NCBI GenBank assembly: GCA_002377645.1 | Contig: DFQF01000055.1 | Location: 1-54,422, forward strand | Source: Nitrospinaceae bacterium UBA3496 | GTDB lineage: Bacteria; UBA8248 | Length of the DNA stretch: 54,422 bases | Reading direction: 5' to 3' | Shown here: positions 16,874 to 25,815 of the stretch, piece after piece | Position numbering within the stretch: the stretch's first letter is position 1 | Layout of the letters: every line of letters begins with the position of its first letter | The notes under the pieces: generated by a model | Told to the model about the DNA's origin: nothing | The model's database searches: none | Seen by the model: only the letters and a program-made list of their open reading frames with translations | Program-made: the position numbers and the translations under genes

Positions 16874-18034
16874 TCATTTTATTCCTTTTAAATAGAACTC
16901 TGCTATAGAAATCAAAGATCTATCTGAATTTGGTGGCATAACTAAACCTGCTCTTGCATCTCGGTGGAATCTCTGAATAGGGTATCCTTTAAAAAGACTA
17001 GGTCCGCCCAAAACTTGAATAGCATTATCAGTGATTGAAGCAGAAGCTTTAGAAGCTGCGTATTTTGCTTCATTAATAGCTAAAAAAGCTTCTTCAGTAC
17101 TAAATTTTTCAAGTTTCCATGCTGCTTTTTCTACCATTAGTTTAGCTGCCTCATGTGAAATATTCATTTTACCAAGTAAACGCTGTATTTGGGGATAACT
17201 TGCAATAGGAACATTATCTGGTTTTAATTTTCTTTTTTTTGCGTACGAAATCGTCCAATCCAAAGCAGAAGATCCTATTCCTAGATAAATTGCGGCATAA
17301 CCTAAAGCAAATTTGGGGACAAGATCAAGTCTGTCCACATCCCCAGCTTTTCCTACGATATCTTTTTCATTTAATTTTACATTTTCATATTTCATGGAAT
17401 GGCTAGTCGTAGCCCTCATAGCATATGAATCCCAACGTCGAACTATCGAAAAGCCCTCATTTTTTGAGTCTACGACCGCAAATCGTAATCCTTCAGATGT
17501 ATTCTTTGAATTTTCTAAAAGTGCCCATATAACATAAAAATCAGCTTCTCCAGCCATGGTACAGAAATATTTTTCCCCATTTAAAAAAAACTCATTATTT
17601 TTTTTCGAAATAATAGTAGAAACATCTCTTTTCCATTGTGCATTTGTTGTAATTTCAGCTGCATGACTTGCGAATATTTTTCCATTTTTGGCAAATTTTC
17701 TATATCTTAGAATTTGTTCTTTAGTTCCTAGATTCATTAAAGAAAATAAGACGGAATTGTGCATATGTAGCGTCAAGGCAGTACTACCACATCCTTTTGC
17801 AAGTTCATAAAATACCGTCACATAAGTAGTAGGATCGCTATAGAGGTCTCTTCCACCATCTTCAATTGGGAGAGTTAATTTTGTAAATCCAATTTTCGCT
17901 AATTTGTCAAAATTCTTTCTGGGAAATTCTGCACTGGAATCATATTTATCTGCATTGGGCGCAAGAACACTAGTAGAAATTTCTTTAGCTTTATCTACTA
18001 AGTCTTTATTCTTTTTATTTAGTTTTAAATCCAT
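16874..18034 (-). CDS. Acyl-CoA dehydrogenase-fold flavoprotein (copy A), atypical active site
   Basis: FAD-dependent acyl-CoA dehydrogenase-like protein with the three usual domains (N-terminal helical, middle beta, C-terminal helical). Recognisable are GFTKLTLPIEDGG, HAAEIT...GEKYFCTMAGEADFYV and DNAIQVLGG. The C-terminal HRDARAGLVMPPN replaces the canonical YEGT(S/N)EIQ, so the usual catalytic Glu is missing; Pro is at that position. Relatives of this type can be dehydrogenases using another base, or flavin oxygenases. The start is set at ATG 18034, which aligns with the start of its tandem paralogue; the in-frame TTG at 18049 adds five residues. It lies 28 bases behind copy B. Confidence 0.82.
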   Translation of the reverse strand: MDLKLNKKNKDLVDKAKEISTSVLAPNADKYDSSAEFPRKNFDKLAKIGFTKLTLPIEDGGRDLYSDPTTYVTVFYELAKGCGSTALTLHMHNSVLFSLMNLGTKEQILRYRKFAKNGKIFASHAAEITTNAQWKRDVSTIISKKNNEFFLNGEKYFCTMAGEADFYVIWALLENSKNTSEGLRFAVVDSKNEGFSIVRRWDSYAMRATTSHSMKYENVKLNEKDIVGKAGDVDRLDLVPKFALGYAAIYLGIGSSALDWTISYAKKRKLKPDNVPIASYPQIQRLLGKMNISHEAAKLMVEKAAWKLEKFSTEEAFLAINEAKYAASKASASITDNAIQVLGGPSLFKGYPIQRFHRDARAGLVMPPNSDRSLISIAEFYLKGIK

Positions 18035-18062
18035 TCTTCTTTTATCCAATTAGAAGAAAACT

Positions 18063-19238
18063 TCAAGTCATTAAAGAACCTGCAGAACCCTCTACAAAAG
18101 TTTTTGCACTAAGTTCTAGTGCTTTTTCTACGTTTGGTGGCATTACAAGACCAGCTCTAGCTTCACGATGATAACGTTCAAGGGGAAAATCCCTTAGTAA
18201 GCTTGGAGCACCCGCTATTTGCATTGCGTTTTCTGTGATCATGGCCGCAGTTTTAGCAGCGATATGTTTTGCTTCATTTATTGCGCCATAGGCATTTTCC
18301 GCACCTTTTGTTCCGATTAACCAACCCGCTCTTTGAACCATGAGAAGTGCACTTTCAAGCTGAACTTTCATTTCTCCGATACGTATTTGTATATTTGGGA
18401 AATTTGCAATAGGAACATTATCTGGTTTTAATTTCCTTTTTTTTGCATAATCTGTTACCCATTCGAAAGCACCCCCGCCGGTACCGAGATATACTGCAGA
18501 ATAACCAAAACCAAATTTAGGTAAAACATCTGGTCTAATTGCATCTCCAGGGGTTCCTATTAAATTTTTTAGAGGTATTTTTACGTTTTTGTATTCCATA
18601 GAATGACTCATTGTTCCGCGCATCGCGGATGTGTCCCAATTATCTTCAATGATAAAACCTTTTGTATTAGAAGGAGCAATTAGTAAAACAATACTTTTTG
18701 ATAAGTCTTCTTCATTTTCAAGCTGACACCACAAGACGTAATAATCCGCTTCTCCTGCCATAGAACAGAAGTATTTTTTGCCATTTACAAGGTAATGGTC
18801 TTCGTTTAGTTTTGCCTTTGTGTCCATTACCATTTGACCGTGAAGACTTGAAGTGTTTTCGCTGGCCCAACTTGCAAAAATCTTTCCTTTGTTTACTTCT
18901 TTAGAATATAGTTCGGATTGTTTTTCTGTTCCTAGCAATGTAATAACGTGAGTTATAGAACTGTGCATATGAAACAGCATAGCCGTATTAGTACAGGCTT
19001 TAGATAATTCATACAGAACCGTTGCATATGTTGAGGGATCAGAATAAAGGTCTCTTCCACCATACTTTTTTGGTAGCGTAAGACTTGTAAAACCAACTTT
19101 AGATAAGTCTTCGAAGTTCTCTCTTGGGAAACGACCCTCTTGGTCATATTTTTCCGCACGCTCATAAAGTATTTCTTTTGCGTAGATTCTAGCTTTTTCT
19201 ACAAGGTCTCTATTTTCGGGGGTTATACCAAAATCCAT
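18063..19238 (-). CDS. Acyl-CoA dehydrogenase-fold flavoprotein (copy B), atypical active site
   Basis: A paralogue of the gene at 16874 (same length class, shared YGGRDLYSDPSTYATVLYEL, CSMAGEADYYV and YAKKRKLKPDNVPIA-type segments), clearly a tandem duplication. The C-terminus again reads HREARAGLVMPPN where the catalytic Glu-Gly-Thr is expected. The two copies may form a hetero-oligomer, as in heteromeric acyl-CoA dehydrogenases of steroid degraders, or act on related substrates. ATG 19238 has AAAAGG 11 bases upstream. Its neighbours are an M24 peptidase upstream and the ThDP decarboxylase downstream, all on the minus strand and probably co-transcribed. Confidence 0.82.
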   Translation of the reverse strand: MDFGITPENRDLVEKARIYAKEILYERAEKYDQEGRFPRENFEDLSKVGFTSLTLPKKYGGRDLYSDPSTYATVLYELSKACTNTAMLFHMHSSITHVITLLGTEKQSELYSKEVNKGKIFASWASENTSSLHGQMVMDTKAKLNEDHYLVNGKKYFCSMAGEADYYVLWCQLENEEDLSKSIVLLIAPSNTKGFIIEDNWDTSAMRGTMSHSMEYKNVKIPLKNLIGTPGDAIRPDVLPKFGFGYSAVYLGTGGGAFEWVTDYAKKRKLKPDNVPIANFPNIQIRIGEMKVQLESALLMVQRAGWLIGTKGAENAYGAINEAKHIAAKTAAMITENAMQIAGAPSLLRDFPLERYHREARAGLVMPPNVEKALELSAKTFVEGSAGSLMT

Positions 19239-19269
19239 CTTTTGTAAGCCTTTTCAATTATCCGGAAAT

Positions 19270-20427
19270 CTAGCTTTGGTTAATAACCCAGTCACGACTT
19301 TGATCTCCATATGCTTCATGACCATTTTCAGTTACGACAATCGTATCCTCTAATTTAACAAATCCAACATCAGGATTTTTCATGTCAGTTTCTATCGAAA
19401 GAACCATACCAGGAGAAAGTGGGCGCTCTGCATATGTTCCTGGGTATGGTACAACTCCTTCCGAAGTTAAGTGAGGTGCTTCGTGTTGTATCATTCCCAT
19501 GCCGTGAGCAAGAAAAATTATTTCATCGCTGTGTGCACATTTTGATTGTTCATCTAGTGCAGATTGAAAAATTTCTTTTCCTGTTACGCCTGGTTTCACG
19601 GTTGAACGTGCGGCAGATTGTATAGATTTGACTTCATCTAACAGTTCGACCATTAAGGGAGTAGGTTCTCCCATAACACCCATTCTACATAAATCTCCGA
19701 GATATCCTTTCCAATTTCCTCCAGAATCTAAAGAAATAATTTTTCCTTCATCCCATTTCGCATTTGAAGGAGCACGATTATAGCTCGGACCAGTGGATGT
19801 TAGACAGTATTCAAAATCCAGTCCCATCGAAGTTTCTTTACGTCGCATAGTTTCCGCAATTTCGTACGTCGTAGTTCCTGGTAATGTTGTTTGCATCACG
19901 TTAGTCATACAATCTACAATTTTTTCTGAGGCAGTTTTAAGCATATCAAGTTCTTTTGGTGTTTTTATGACTCTTAACTCTTCTAGAGCCCATACAGCAT
20001 CTACGAAGCTTGCGTTTGGTAGTTCTTTTTGAAGAGAATCAAAGGTGTCAGATGGCAAAAATGCTTTTTCAACAGCGATAGTTCCATTCTCAAGGCCAAT
20101 TTTACGAATAAAATTTGCAGCGTCTACACCTGCTTGGTCACTCAACCATTGATTATTTAAAATATTTTTTATCCAAAAAGGTTCTACTTCTTGTTGCCAT
20201 ACTTCCATGGCATTTCCTATGTAGAAAGTGTCTTCTTTACTTGATTTAGGATAGCCTATTAATGGTAAATATCTGCTGACACCTAGTGCGTCTTTATGTG
20301 AAAAAAAGAAAAATCGATAACCACCCAAAAAATAATGTACGTTTTCTTTAGAAGATACTAAAATTAAGTCTGCGCCAATTTCATCCATTAAGGTTTCTAA
20401 TTTTTTTTCATTAAAAGGAAGTTTCAT
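19270..20427 (-). CDS. M24-family Xaa-Pro dipeptidase/aminopeptidase
   Basis: Dinuclear metallopeptidase releasing residues next to proline, or a creatinase-type hydrolase. The N-terminal creatinase-like domain is about 1-150. The catalytic pita-bread domain holds all five metal ligands: two Asp in ISLDSGG...GDLCRM, the His in LAHGMGMIQHEAP, and two Glu in SIETDM and VKLEDT. The start is ATG 20427 with TGAGGA upstream; an in-frame GTG at 20439 overlaps that site and is unlikely. It heads a probable minus-strand unit with the two acyl-CoA-dehydrogenase-like genes (31 bases to the next gene). It contrasts with the degenerate M24 protein at 37531. Confidence 0.88.
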   Translation of the reverse strand: MKLPFNEKKLETLMDEIGADLILVSSKENVHYFLGGYRFFFFSHKDALGVSRYLPLIGYPKSSKEDTFYIGNAMEVWQQEVEPFWIKNILNNQWLSDQAGVDAANFIRKIGLENGTIAVEKAFLPSDTFDSLQKELPNASFVDAVWALEELRVIKTPKELDMLKTASEKIVDCMTNVMQTTLPGTTTYEIAETMRRKETSMGLDFEYCLTSTGPSYNRAPSNAKWDEGKIISLDSGGNWKGYLGDLCRMGVMGEPTPLMVELLDEVKSIQSAARSTVKPGVTGKEIFQSALDEQSKCAHSDEIIFLAHGMGMIQHEAPHLTSEGVVPYPGTYAERPLSPGMVLSIETDMKNPDVGFVKLEDTIVVTENGHEAYGDQSRDWVINQS

Positions 20428-20569
20428 AATAATCCTCACTTTTAGATCTAAAGACTCAAATAGATCTTATGTAATTTAAAGAATTAAAAGTTTATAGAAC
20501 TACAATATATGAAAAAAAAATATATTAACAGAGGAAAAGGGTTTTAGGAAAATCAAGACAAGGATTCAA

Positions 20570-21691
20570 TTAATCGCACGAAACATTTTTCTTTCTTTTT
20601 CCGATATGAATAGTTTCAGAATTAGAATGAACTTTTTCATCTGAAGCTCCACCGACTACTAAAATCTTATTATCACTAATAAATGTTGAACTATGGAACC
20701 TCCTAGGTTGCGAGAGTATTCCAAACTTTTCAAAGCAATTTAAAGTTGGATAAAAAATTTCAATGGAATCTAAAGTTTTTCCTCCTCCTCCCCATCCCCC
20801 AATAATGACAATTCTTCCATCTGGCAAAATTGTTGAGGTATGTTGTTGCCTTGCAACCAACATCTGATTTTTTAATAAAGTTATTTTTTCTTCTGTAGGA
20901 TTAAAAATCTCTGCAGTTTTAAGTGTTCCTTTACTACCTAAACCGCCAGTTATCAAAACCCTTCCGTCATTCAATAGAGTCGATGTGTGTCTACTTCTAG
21001 CATTATTCAAGGGAGTTCTCACTAACTTGGTTCTGTAATTTTCTAACTGGAAAATTTCTGCATAGGAAGTTCTGTTATCTGAAGTTCCGCCCAAAATAAG
21101 AATATTCCTATTTTTTAAAATTGTTGCCGTGTGTTGTTGCCTTCTATGGTATAAGGGCTGCTTATTGGTTATAAATTTTGATTGATTCATATCAAATATT
21201 TCAATTGAGCGAAGTGCTCTTTTGCCATCATTTCCTCCAGTAATCAGAATTTTAGAATCTGAAATTGATGTCGAGGTATGGTCATATCTGCCTATATTTA
21301 GATTTGGCTTTGCTTTAATTTTTAGAGAAGGAATTTTAATAATGATAGATTCTCTTAGTGCAAGATTCCCATTGCTCCAACCACCAGAAATTAGCAAAAA
21401 GTCTTTTTGCAACTTTGAAGTCCTATGCCAACCTCTTTTTAAAAAATTAACAGGTATGATTTTTTCAAAAATGTTCTTCTCTATGTTGAAAATTTCAATA
21501 GAATTCAAAGGTAATTTTTTTGTGAGGCCAGCAATTATAAAAATTTTGTTATTCTTATAAATTTGTGTATGACCATGTCTTGGAATTTTATTTTCATGAA
21601 TTATTGAACTTTTACTTTTGTTTTCACATGAAATAACAAAAAAAAGAAGGAGAAGGTAAATAAAACTTTTACCGAAAAGAATAATCTTCAT
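20570..21691 (-). CDS. Kelch-repeat lipoprotein (seven-bladed beta-propeller)
   Basis: A lipoprotein signal peptide ends at VISC (Cys 22), followed by seven repeats. Each has the kelch pattern of RxxHT/S...GG...xEIF, at roughly 45-residue steps (for example RYDHTSTSIS...ITGG, RSRHTSTLLN...ITGG, RQQHTSTILP...IIGG). Seven repeats would close a beta-propeller of the galactose-oxidase central-domain type. No copper-ligand set of a galactose oxidase is apparent. ATG 21691 follows TAGGAAAA. It is probably anchored in the outer or inner membrane and exposed to the periplasm, binding glycan or protein. It borders the polysaccharide region and is divergent from an epimerase. Confidence 0.85.
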   Translation of the reverse strand: MKIILFGKSFIYLLLLFFVISCENKSKSSIIHENKIPRHGHTQIYKNNKIFIIAGLTKKLPLNSIEIFNIEKNIFEKIIPVNFLKRGWHRTSKLQKDFLLISGGWSNGNLALRESIIIKIPSLKIKAKPNLNIGRYDHTSTSISDSKILITGGNDGKRALRSIEIFDMNQSKFITNKQPLYHRRQQHTATILKNRNILILGGTSDNRTSYAEIFQLENYRTKLVRTPLNNARSRHTSTLLNDGRVLITGGLGSKGTLKTAEIFNPTEEKITLLKNQMLVARQQHTSTILPDGRIVIIGGWGGGGKTLDSIEIFYPTLNCFEKFGILSQPRRFHSSTFISDNKILVVGGASDEKVHSNSETIHIGKRKKNVSCD

Positions 21692-21849
21692 GATTTTCCT
21701 ACGTTTAAAGATTTTATTTTAATTACTACATGTCAATATTTTGTCGCTTATTATTCTATTGTTTGAAATCTTTAGTCCTAAAGGGTATTACTAGGTACTA
21801 ATCTATTCTATTTTTTTTATTTGTGCAAAATTTAAAAGGAATGTTTATT

Positions 21850-22782
21850 ATGTCTAGGTGCATGGTTACAGGAGGAGCAGGTTTTATTGGGAGCCATGTT
21901 TGTGAGTTTTTTGTCGATTCCTCTTTTGAGGTTTTGGTAGTTGATAATCTTTCTACTGGTCAAAGTTCTAATATTCCTTCTGCTTGTAATTTTATTCATG
22001 GGGATATCACTGAAAAAGGTTTTTTACATAGTGTTGTTTCTGAATTTAATCCAAATTTAGTGATTCATCTTGCAGCTCAATCGAGTGTTACGAGAAGTGT
22101 CAATGATCCTAGTTTAGACTCAAATGTAAATGTAATAGGTACTTTACTATTACTTGAATCTATCAAGAACTTAGAACAAAAACCTAGATTTATCTATTCT
22201 TCGACTGGAGGTGCTGCTTATGGAAGTCCTGTTGAAATTCCAGTAGACGAAAATTGTGATGTTCAACCAATTTCGCAATATGGAGCTAGTAAATTAGCTG
22301 CTGAATATTATGTTTCTCTTTATTCAAGGTTATATGGTTTTTCCACGGTTAATTTTCGCTTAGGAAATGTTTATGGTCCAAGGCAAAGACCAGATTTAGA
22401 ATCTGGAGTAATCTCTATTTTTACAGAAAAAATTATTAACGAAGAAACTTTAGTTTTGTTTGGTTTCGGAAAAGCACGTCGGGACTACATCTATGTATCT
22501 GATGTAGTAGATGCTTTTAATATTTCTTCACAACTAGATTTTAAAGGAGAAGTTTTTAATTTAGGCACAGGGATAGCTACTAAAGTAGAAGATGTTATGG
22601 ATTGTTTAATCAAATTTCTAGGTAAAGAACCATCTAGAGTTGAAAAATTACCCCTAAGACAGGGGGAATTGGATAGTATAAGTTTGTCATCTTTGAATTT
22701 CTATAAGAAAACTGGTTGGGAACCCAAATTAAGTCTTGAAGACGGGATTGCCCTTTTTGTAGATTCTTTAAATCACAGTTAG
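21850..22782 (+). CDS. NAD-dependent nucleotide-sugar epimerase/dehydratase (GalE/WbpP-like SDR)
   Basis: Extended SDR acting on a UDP-sugar. The NAD motif TGGAGFIGSH is close to the N-terminus. The catalytic Tyr-Lys pair is in YGASK near residues 145-150, preceded by YSSTGGAAYG. RLGNVYGPRQRP is the usual substrate-domain segment. ATG 21850 is chosen because AAAAGGA (21834-21840) is nine bases upstream; the earlier ATG 21841 is adjacent to that site and GTG 21823 precedes it. It ends 11 bases from the convergent UDP-glucose dehydrogenase gene. Together they could supply UDP-galactose, UDP-glucuronate or UDP-galacturonate to the surface glycan. The exact substrate is unresolved. Confidence 0.85.
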   Translation: MSRCMVTGGAGFIGSHVCEFFVDSSFEVLVVDNLSTGQSSNIPSACNFIHGDITEKGFLHSVVSEFNPNLVIHLAAQSSVTRSVNDPSLDSNVNVIGTLLLLESIKNLEQKPRFIYSSTGGAAYGSPVEIPVDENCDVQPISQYGASKLAAEYYVSLYSRLYGFSTVNFRLGNVYGPRQRPDLESGVISIFTEKIINEETLVLFGFGKARRDYIYVSDVVDAFNISSQLDFKGEVFNLGTGIATKVEDVMDCLIKFLGKEPSRVEKLPLRQGELDSISLSSLNFYKKTGWEPKLSLEDGIALFVDSLNHS

Positions 22783-22793
22783 TTAAGAAAACA

Positions 22794-24119
22794 TTAAGGG
22801 TAATAACTAGGTCGGCCTATGCTGTGGTATTCAATTTTTAGTTTTCTCATTTCATTAATGTCATAAATATTTCTGCCGTCAAAAATTATTGCACTGTTCA
22901 TATTTTTTGTAAGTCTTTTCAGGTCTAATTGTTTGAATTCTGGCCATTCAGTAATAAAAATAGCTGCATCTGATTTGTCAGCTGCGTTGTAAGGGTTTCT
23001 GCAAAAGTTTACTTTACTGTTCTTTAGAATAGCTTTTGCTTTTTCCATTGCAATTGGATCATAAGTATTAATGGATGCACCCTCTTTGAGAATAGCATTA
23101 CAGATTTCTATACTCTTTGCCTCTCGTAAATCATCAGTATTAGGTTTAAAAGCAAGACCAAGGACACTTATTGTTTTTCCGGAAAGTTTAGGACTTTTGC
23201 CAGAACCGATTCTTTTAATAATTCTTTCAATAATTCTTGGGACTCTTACTTTGTTTTGTTCAATAACCTCTTTGATTATTTTTAAAGGAACTTTTAGTTC
23301 GATAGACGTACTAAGCAATGACTGTAAATCTTTTGGGAAACAAGAACCTCCAAAACCGAGACCAGCTTGAAGAAAGTCATGACCTATTCTCTTGTCGGTT
23401 CCTAATCCCATTGCTATATCATCTATATTTGCATCAGTTGTTTCACAAATATTTGCTATGCTATTAATAAAACTAATTTTTGTAGCTAGAAATGCGTTTG
23501 AGGCGTACTTTATTAATTCTGCACTGTATAAATCTGTAGAAATAACTGGACATTTTAGAGTTTTATATAATTCTTTAACTTTTGCTGCTGCTTTTTCTGA
23601 ATTAGATCCTATTACAATCCTATCGGGTTCAAAAAAATCTCTTATTGCTTGTCCTTCCCTCAGAAATTCAGGGTTGCTAACCACATCAAATTGAACAGGT
23701 CTCTTTAAATTTTTATTTATTACTTTCTCTACAAGTTCTCCTGTTCCTATTGGAACAGTGCTTTTGTTAACAATTATTTTTTGACTTTTTATATTCTTTG
23801 CAATCTGAGATGCTGCAGCTTTAATTTGTGACAGATCGGTGCTCCCATCTTTTTTTGAAGGAGTTGCCACACAAATAAAAATTATTTCGCTTTTCTTAAC
23901 TGCATTAGAAATTGAAGTGGTAAAATGAATACGTTTTGCTTTTCTGTTTCTTTCGAGTAATTCTTTCAGGCCAGGTTCATATATTGGACATCCACCTGAT
24001 GAAAGTGATTTGATTTTCTTTTTGTCAACATCAAGAGCTACTACTTCGTTTCCAAAATCAGCAAAGGCTGCAGCAGTTACTAGTCCCACGTAACCACATC
24101 CTACGACACATATATTCAT
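22794..24119 (-). CDS. ugd: UDP-glucose 6-dehydrogenase
   Basis: Oxidises UDP-glucose to UDP-glucuronate with two NAD. The N-terminal Rossmann motif is VVGCGYVGL at residues 4-12. IYEPGLKELL and SNPEFLREGQAI are specific to the family, and the catalytic Cys lies in GFGGSCFPKD near residue 260. The C-terminal domain ends with EWPEF and FDGRN. The length of 441 aa is typical. EPGL and the GTDKRIG segment favour Ugd over the homologous GDP-mannose dehydrogenase AlgD, which matters because an alginate-lyase-like enzyme is nearby. It is convergent with the epimerase and divergent from the GT-C gene. Confidence 0.93.
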   Translation of the reverse strand: MNICVVGCGYVGLVTAAAFADFGNEVVALDVDKKKIKSLSSGGCPIYEPGLKELLERNRKAKRIHFTTSISNAVKKSEIIFICVATPSKKDGSTDLSQIKAAASQIAKNIKSQKIIVNKSTVPIGTGELVEKVINKNLKRPVQFDVVSNPEFLREGQAIRDFFEPDRIVIGSNSEKAAAKVKELYKTLKCPVISTDLYSAELIKYASNAFLATKISFINSIANICETTDANIDDIAMGLGTDKRIGHDFLQAGLGFGGSCFPKDLQSLLSTSIELKVPLKIIKEVIEQNKVRVPRIIERIIKRIGSGKSPKLSGKTISVLGLAFKPNTDDLREAKSIEICNAILKEGASINTYDPIAMEKAKAILKNSKVNFCRNPYNAADKSDAAIFITEWPEFKQLDLKRLTKNMNSAIIFDGRNIYDINEMRKLKIEYHSIGRPSYYP

Positions 24120-24261
24120 AAAATTCTTGTCTTCCTATTTTGAATTATTTTGACTTCCAAAGTAATCATAAGTAGATATGTATTTCACAAAAGTCAAGAG
24201 CATAATGGTTATATGTATATAAACTGTTTTTGTTTCTTTTTTTGATGTATAGAAAAATGAA

Positions 24262-24267
24262 TATAAT
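24262..24267 (+). promoter_or_regulatory. Perfect -10 box upstream of the GT-C/heptose cluster
   Basis: TATAAT at 24262-24267 lies about 45 bases before the predicted start at 24313 in the divergent gap between ugd and the GT-C gene. The -35 counterpart (TTTTTG, 17 bases upstream) is poor. In such AT-rich sequence this is only suggestive. Confidence 0.3.
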
Positions 24268-24312
24268 TTAATATGGAATAAAAATTTTTAAATTTTTTTG
24301 GAGTACATTCTT

Positions 24313-25761
24313 TTGCCACAGGATTCCCCTTCTAAAATAAATTCATCAAAAAAGAGAATATGTATTTTTTTCTCGATTATCTTTTTAGTTCTTATCTTTT
24401 CAGACAAAGGTGTTATTAGCGGAGATGGAGGCAAAAGATGGGATGCTCTTCGAACGATTATGGAAGATGGAAAATTAACAGCTGATCCTTATAGTCTAGC
24501 GCAACCTATTTTTTCTATTCCGTTATATATTGCTGGTGATCTTTGGTTTCGCGTTGCAACCAAAATGAAATCAGGAGATTTAGAATATAGAAAAAAACGC
24601 TTGGAAAGAATCGAAAAAATTGTTCGAAGATACAATAAAATTTTAGTCTTTTTTCTATGTGCGATTTTTTTTCTTTCTCTAAAAAAGGTCTTTTCTTTTA
24701 CTGAACTTGAATCGATGTATTCAACTTTTTTCTTGCTTTTTGGAAGTATGATCATCCCTCATGCTAAAGATTATTATGGAGAGATAACCTGGACCTTGAT
24801 GAGTTTTCTTTGCATCTACTATTTGAGTTTTCTGTTATATGAAAGAAAAAGAGTATCAAAAAAATGTTTTTTATTTTTTTTCCTTTCTACTTCATGTGCA
24901 GTTTGGCTTAATCCCCTTCTTTCTTTTGTCTTTACCTTTCTTTTTATAGGCATAATTTTATGGGATTTTTTTTGCAATAAAAATTTTACTCTGAAAAATT
25001 TCCTTACAGGTTTTTTATTTAATAGAATTTTGATTTTAGGTGGATTTGCAATAATTTTCGGATTGTCAATTACATTCGCTGAAAATTTTCTTAGGAGAGG
25101 AAATTTTTTGCAATATGGTTATACTGCGATGGTTGGATTGAAAAGCGGAGAATTAGGAGGTTTATTCCCAGGTAGTTTCTTGAAGGGAATGTTAGGTCAT
25201 TTATTCTCTCCTGCACGAGGAATCATATTTTTCGCCCCAAGTTTTTTTATTGGCTTTTATCTAATTTTTCGCAAATCTGAAATTAATAAACAAGGAATTT
25301 ATTTTATAGTTTGTGCACTTACTTTTTCCCTATTGCTAATGCTCGGTTATTCTAAGTCAATTGAGTGGTTTGGAGGTTGGAGTTGGGGACCAAGATATTT
25401 ATTGCCAATATCGGTTTTCTCTGTAGTGTTTTTTGTTGTTTCAGTCAAAAACTTTTTGAAAGTTTCTCTATTAAGTAGAAATTTTCACTTTCTTCTAGGT
25501 TGTATATCTTTTATTACTTATTTTATAGGAGTTTCGATTAATGATAGACACCTAAAAAATTGTTTTACAAATACACCGCTTCAGCCTAATGGACATGTTT
25601 CAGAAACATGTTTATGGGATTTTAATGGATTTCTCTTCTCCTCAGTTTTTAGGGTGGAAGATTGGATTTTTATGTTCGGACATCGTTCTTTTCCTGTGAC
25701 TTTAGTAGGTATTTTATTAATTTTTTTATATAGTAAATTTTTAGGGACTAGAAAATCTTAG
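24313..25761 (+). CDS. Polytopic membrane protein, GT-C glycosyltransferase-like
   Basis: Ten or more hydrophobic segments. KGMLGHLFSPARGIIFFAPS and EWFGGWSWGPRYLLPISVF are motifs seen in a group of bacterial GT-C / GT39-like proteins that use polyprenyl-phosphate sugars. An acidic loop (ISGDGGKRWDALR) after the first membrane span could carry the catalytic Asp of that fold. The start is most likely TTG 24313, because GGAG at 24300-24303 is nine bases upstream; an in-frame TTG at 24298 overlaps this site. It would act at the inner membrane, transferring a lipid-linked sugar in the periplasm. It is followed after 54 bases by the heptose kinase gene. The function is inferred from motifs only. 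Confidence 0.55.
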   Translation: MPQDSPSKINSSKKRICIFFSIIFLVLIFSDKGVISGDGGKRWDALRTIMEDGKLTADPYSLAQPIFSIPLYIAGDLWFRVATKMKSGDLEYRKKRLERIEKIVRRYNKILVFFLCAIFFLSLKKVFSFTELESMYSTFFLLFGSMIIPHAKDYYGEITWTLMSFLCIYYLSFLLYERKRVSKKCFLFFFLSTSCAVWLNPLLSFVFTFLFIGIILWDFFCNKNFTLKNFLTGFLFNRILILGGFAIIFGLSITFAENFLRRGNFLQYGYTAMVGLKSGELGGLFPGSFLKGMLGHLFSPARGIIFFAPSFFIGFYLIFRKSEINKQGIYFIVCALTFSLLLMLGYSKSIEWFGGWSWGPRYLLPISVFSVVFFVVSVKNFLKVSLLSRNFHFLLGCISFITYFIGVSINDRHLKNCFTNTPLQPNGHVSETCLWDFNGFLFSSVFRVEDWIFMFGHRSFPVTLVGILLIFLYSKFLGTRKS

Positions 25762-25815
25762 TGTCTAATTTTAAGTTTTTTTCATTCATTTGGTTTTTTT
25801 CAGGAACTTTTTAAA

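Noticed and set aside
20504..20526. AATATAT/ATATATT hairpin downstream of the kelch gene
   Set aside because: It is all A-T, short and without a U-tract on the minus strand; expected by chance in this AT-rich gap.
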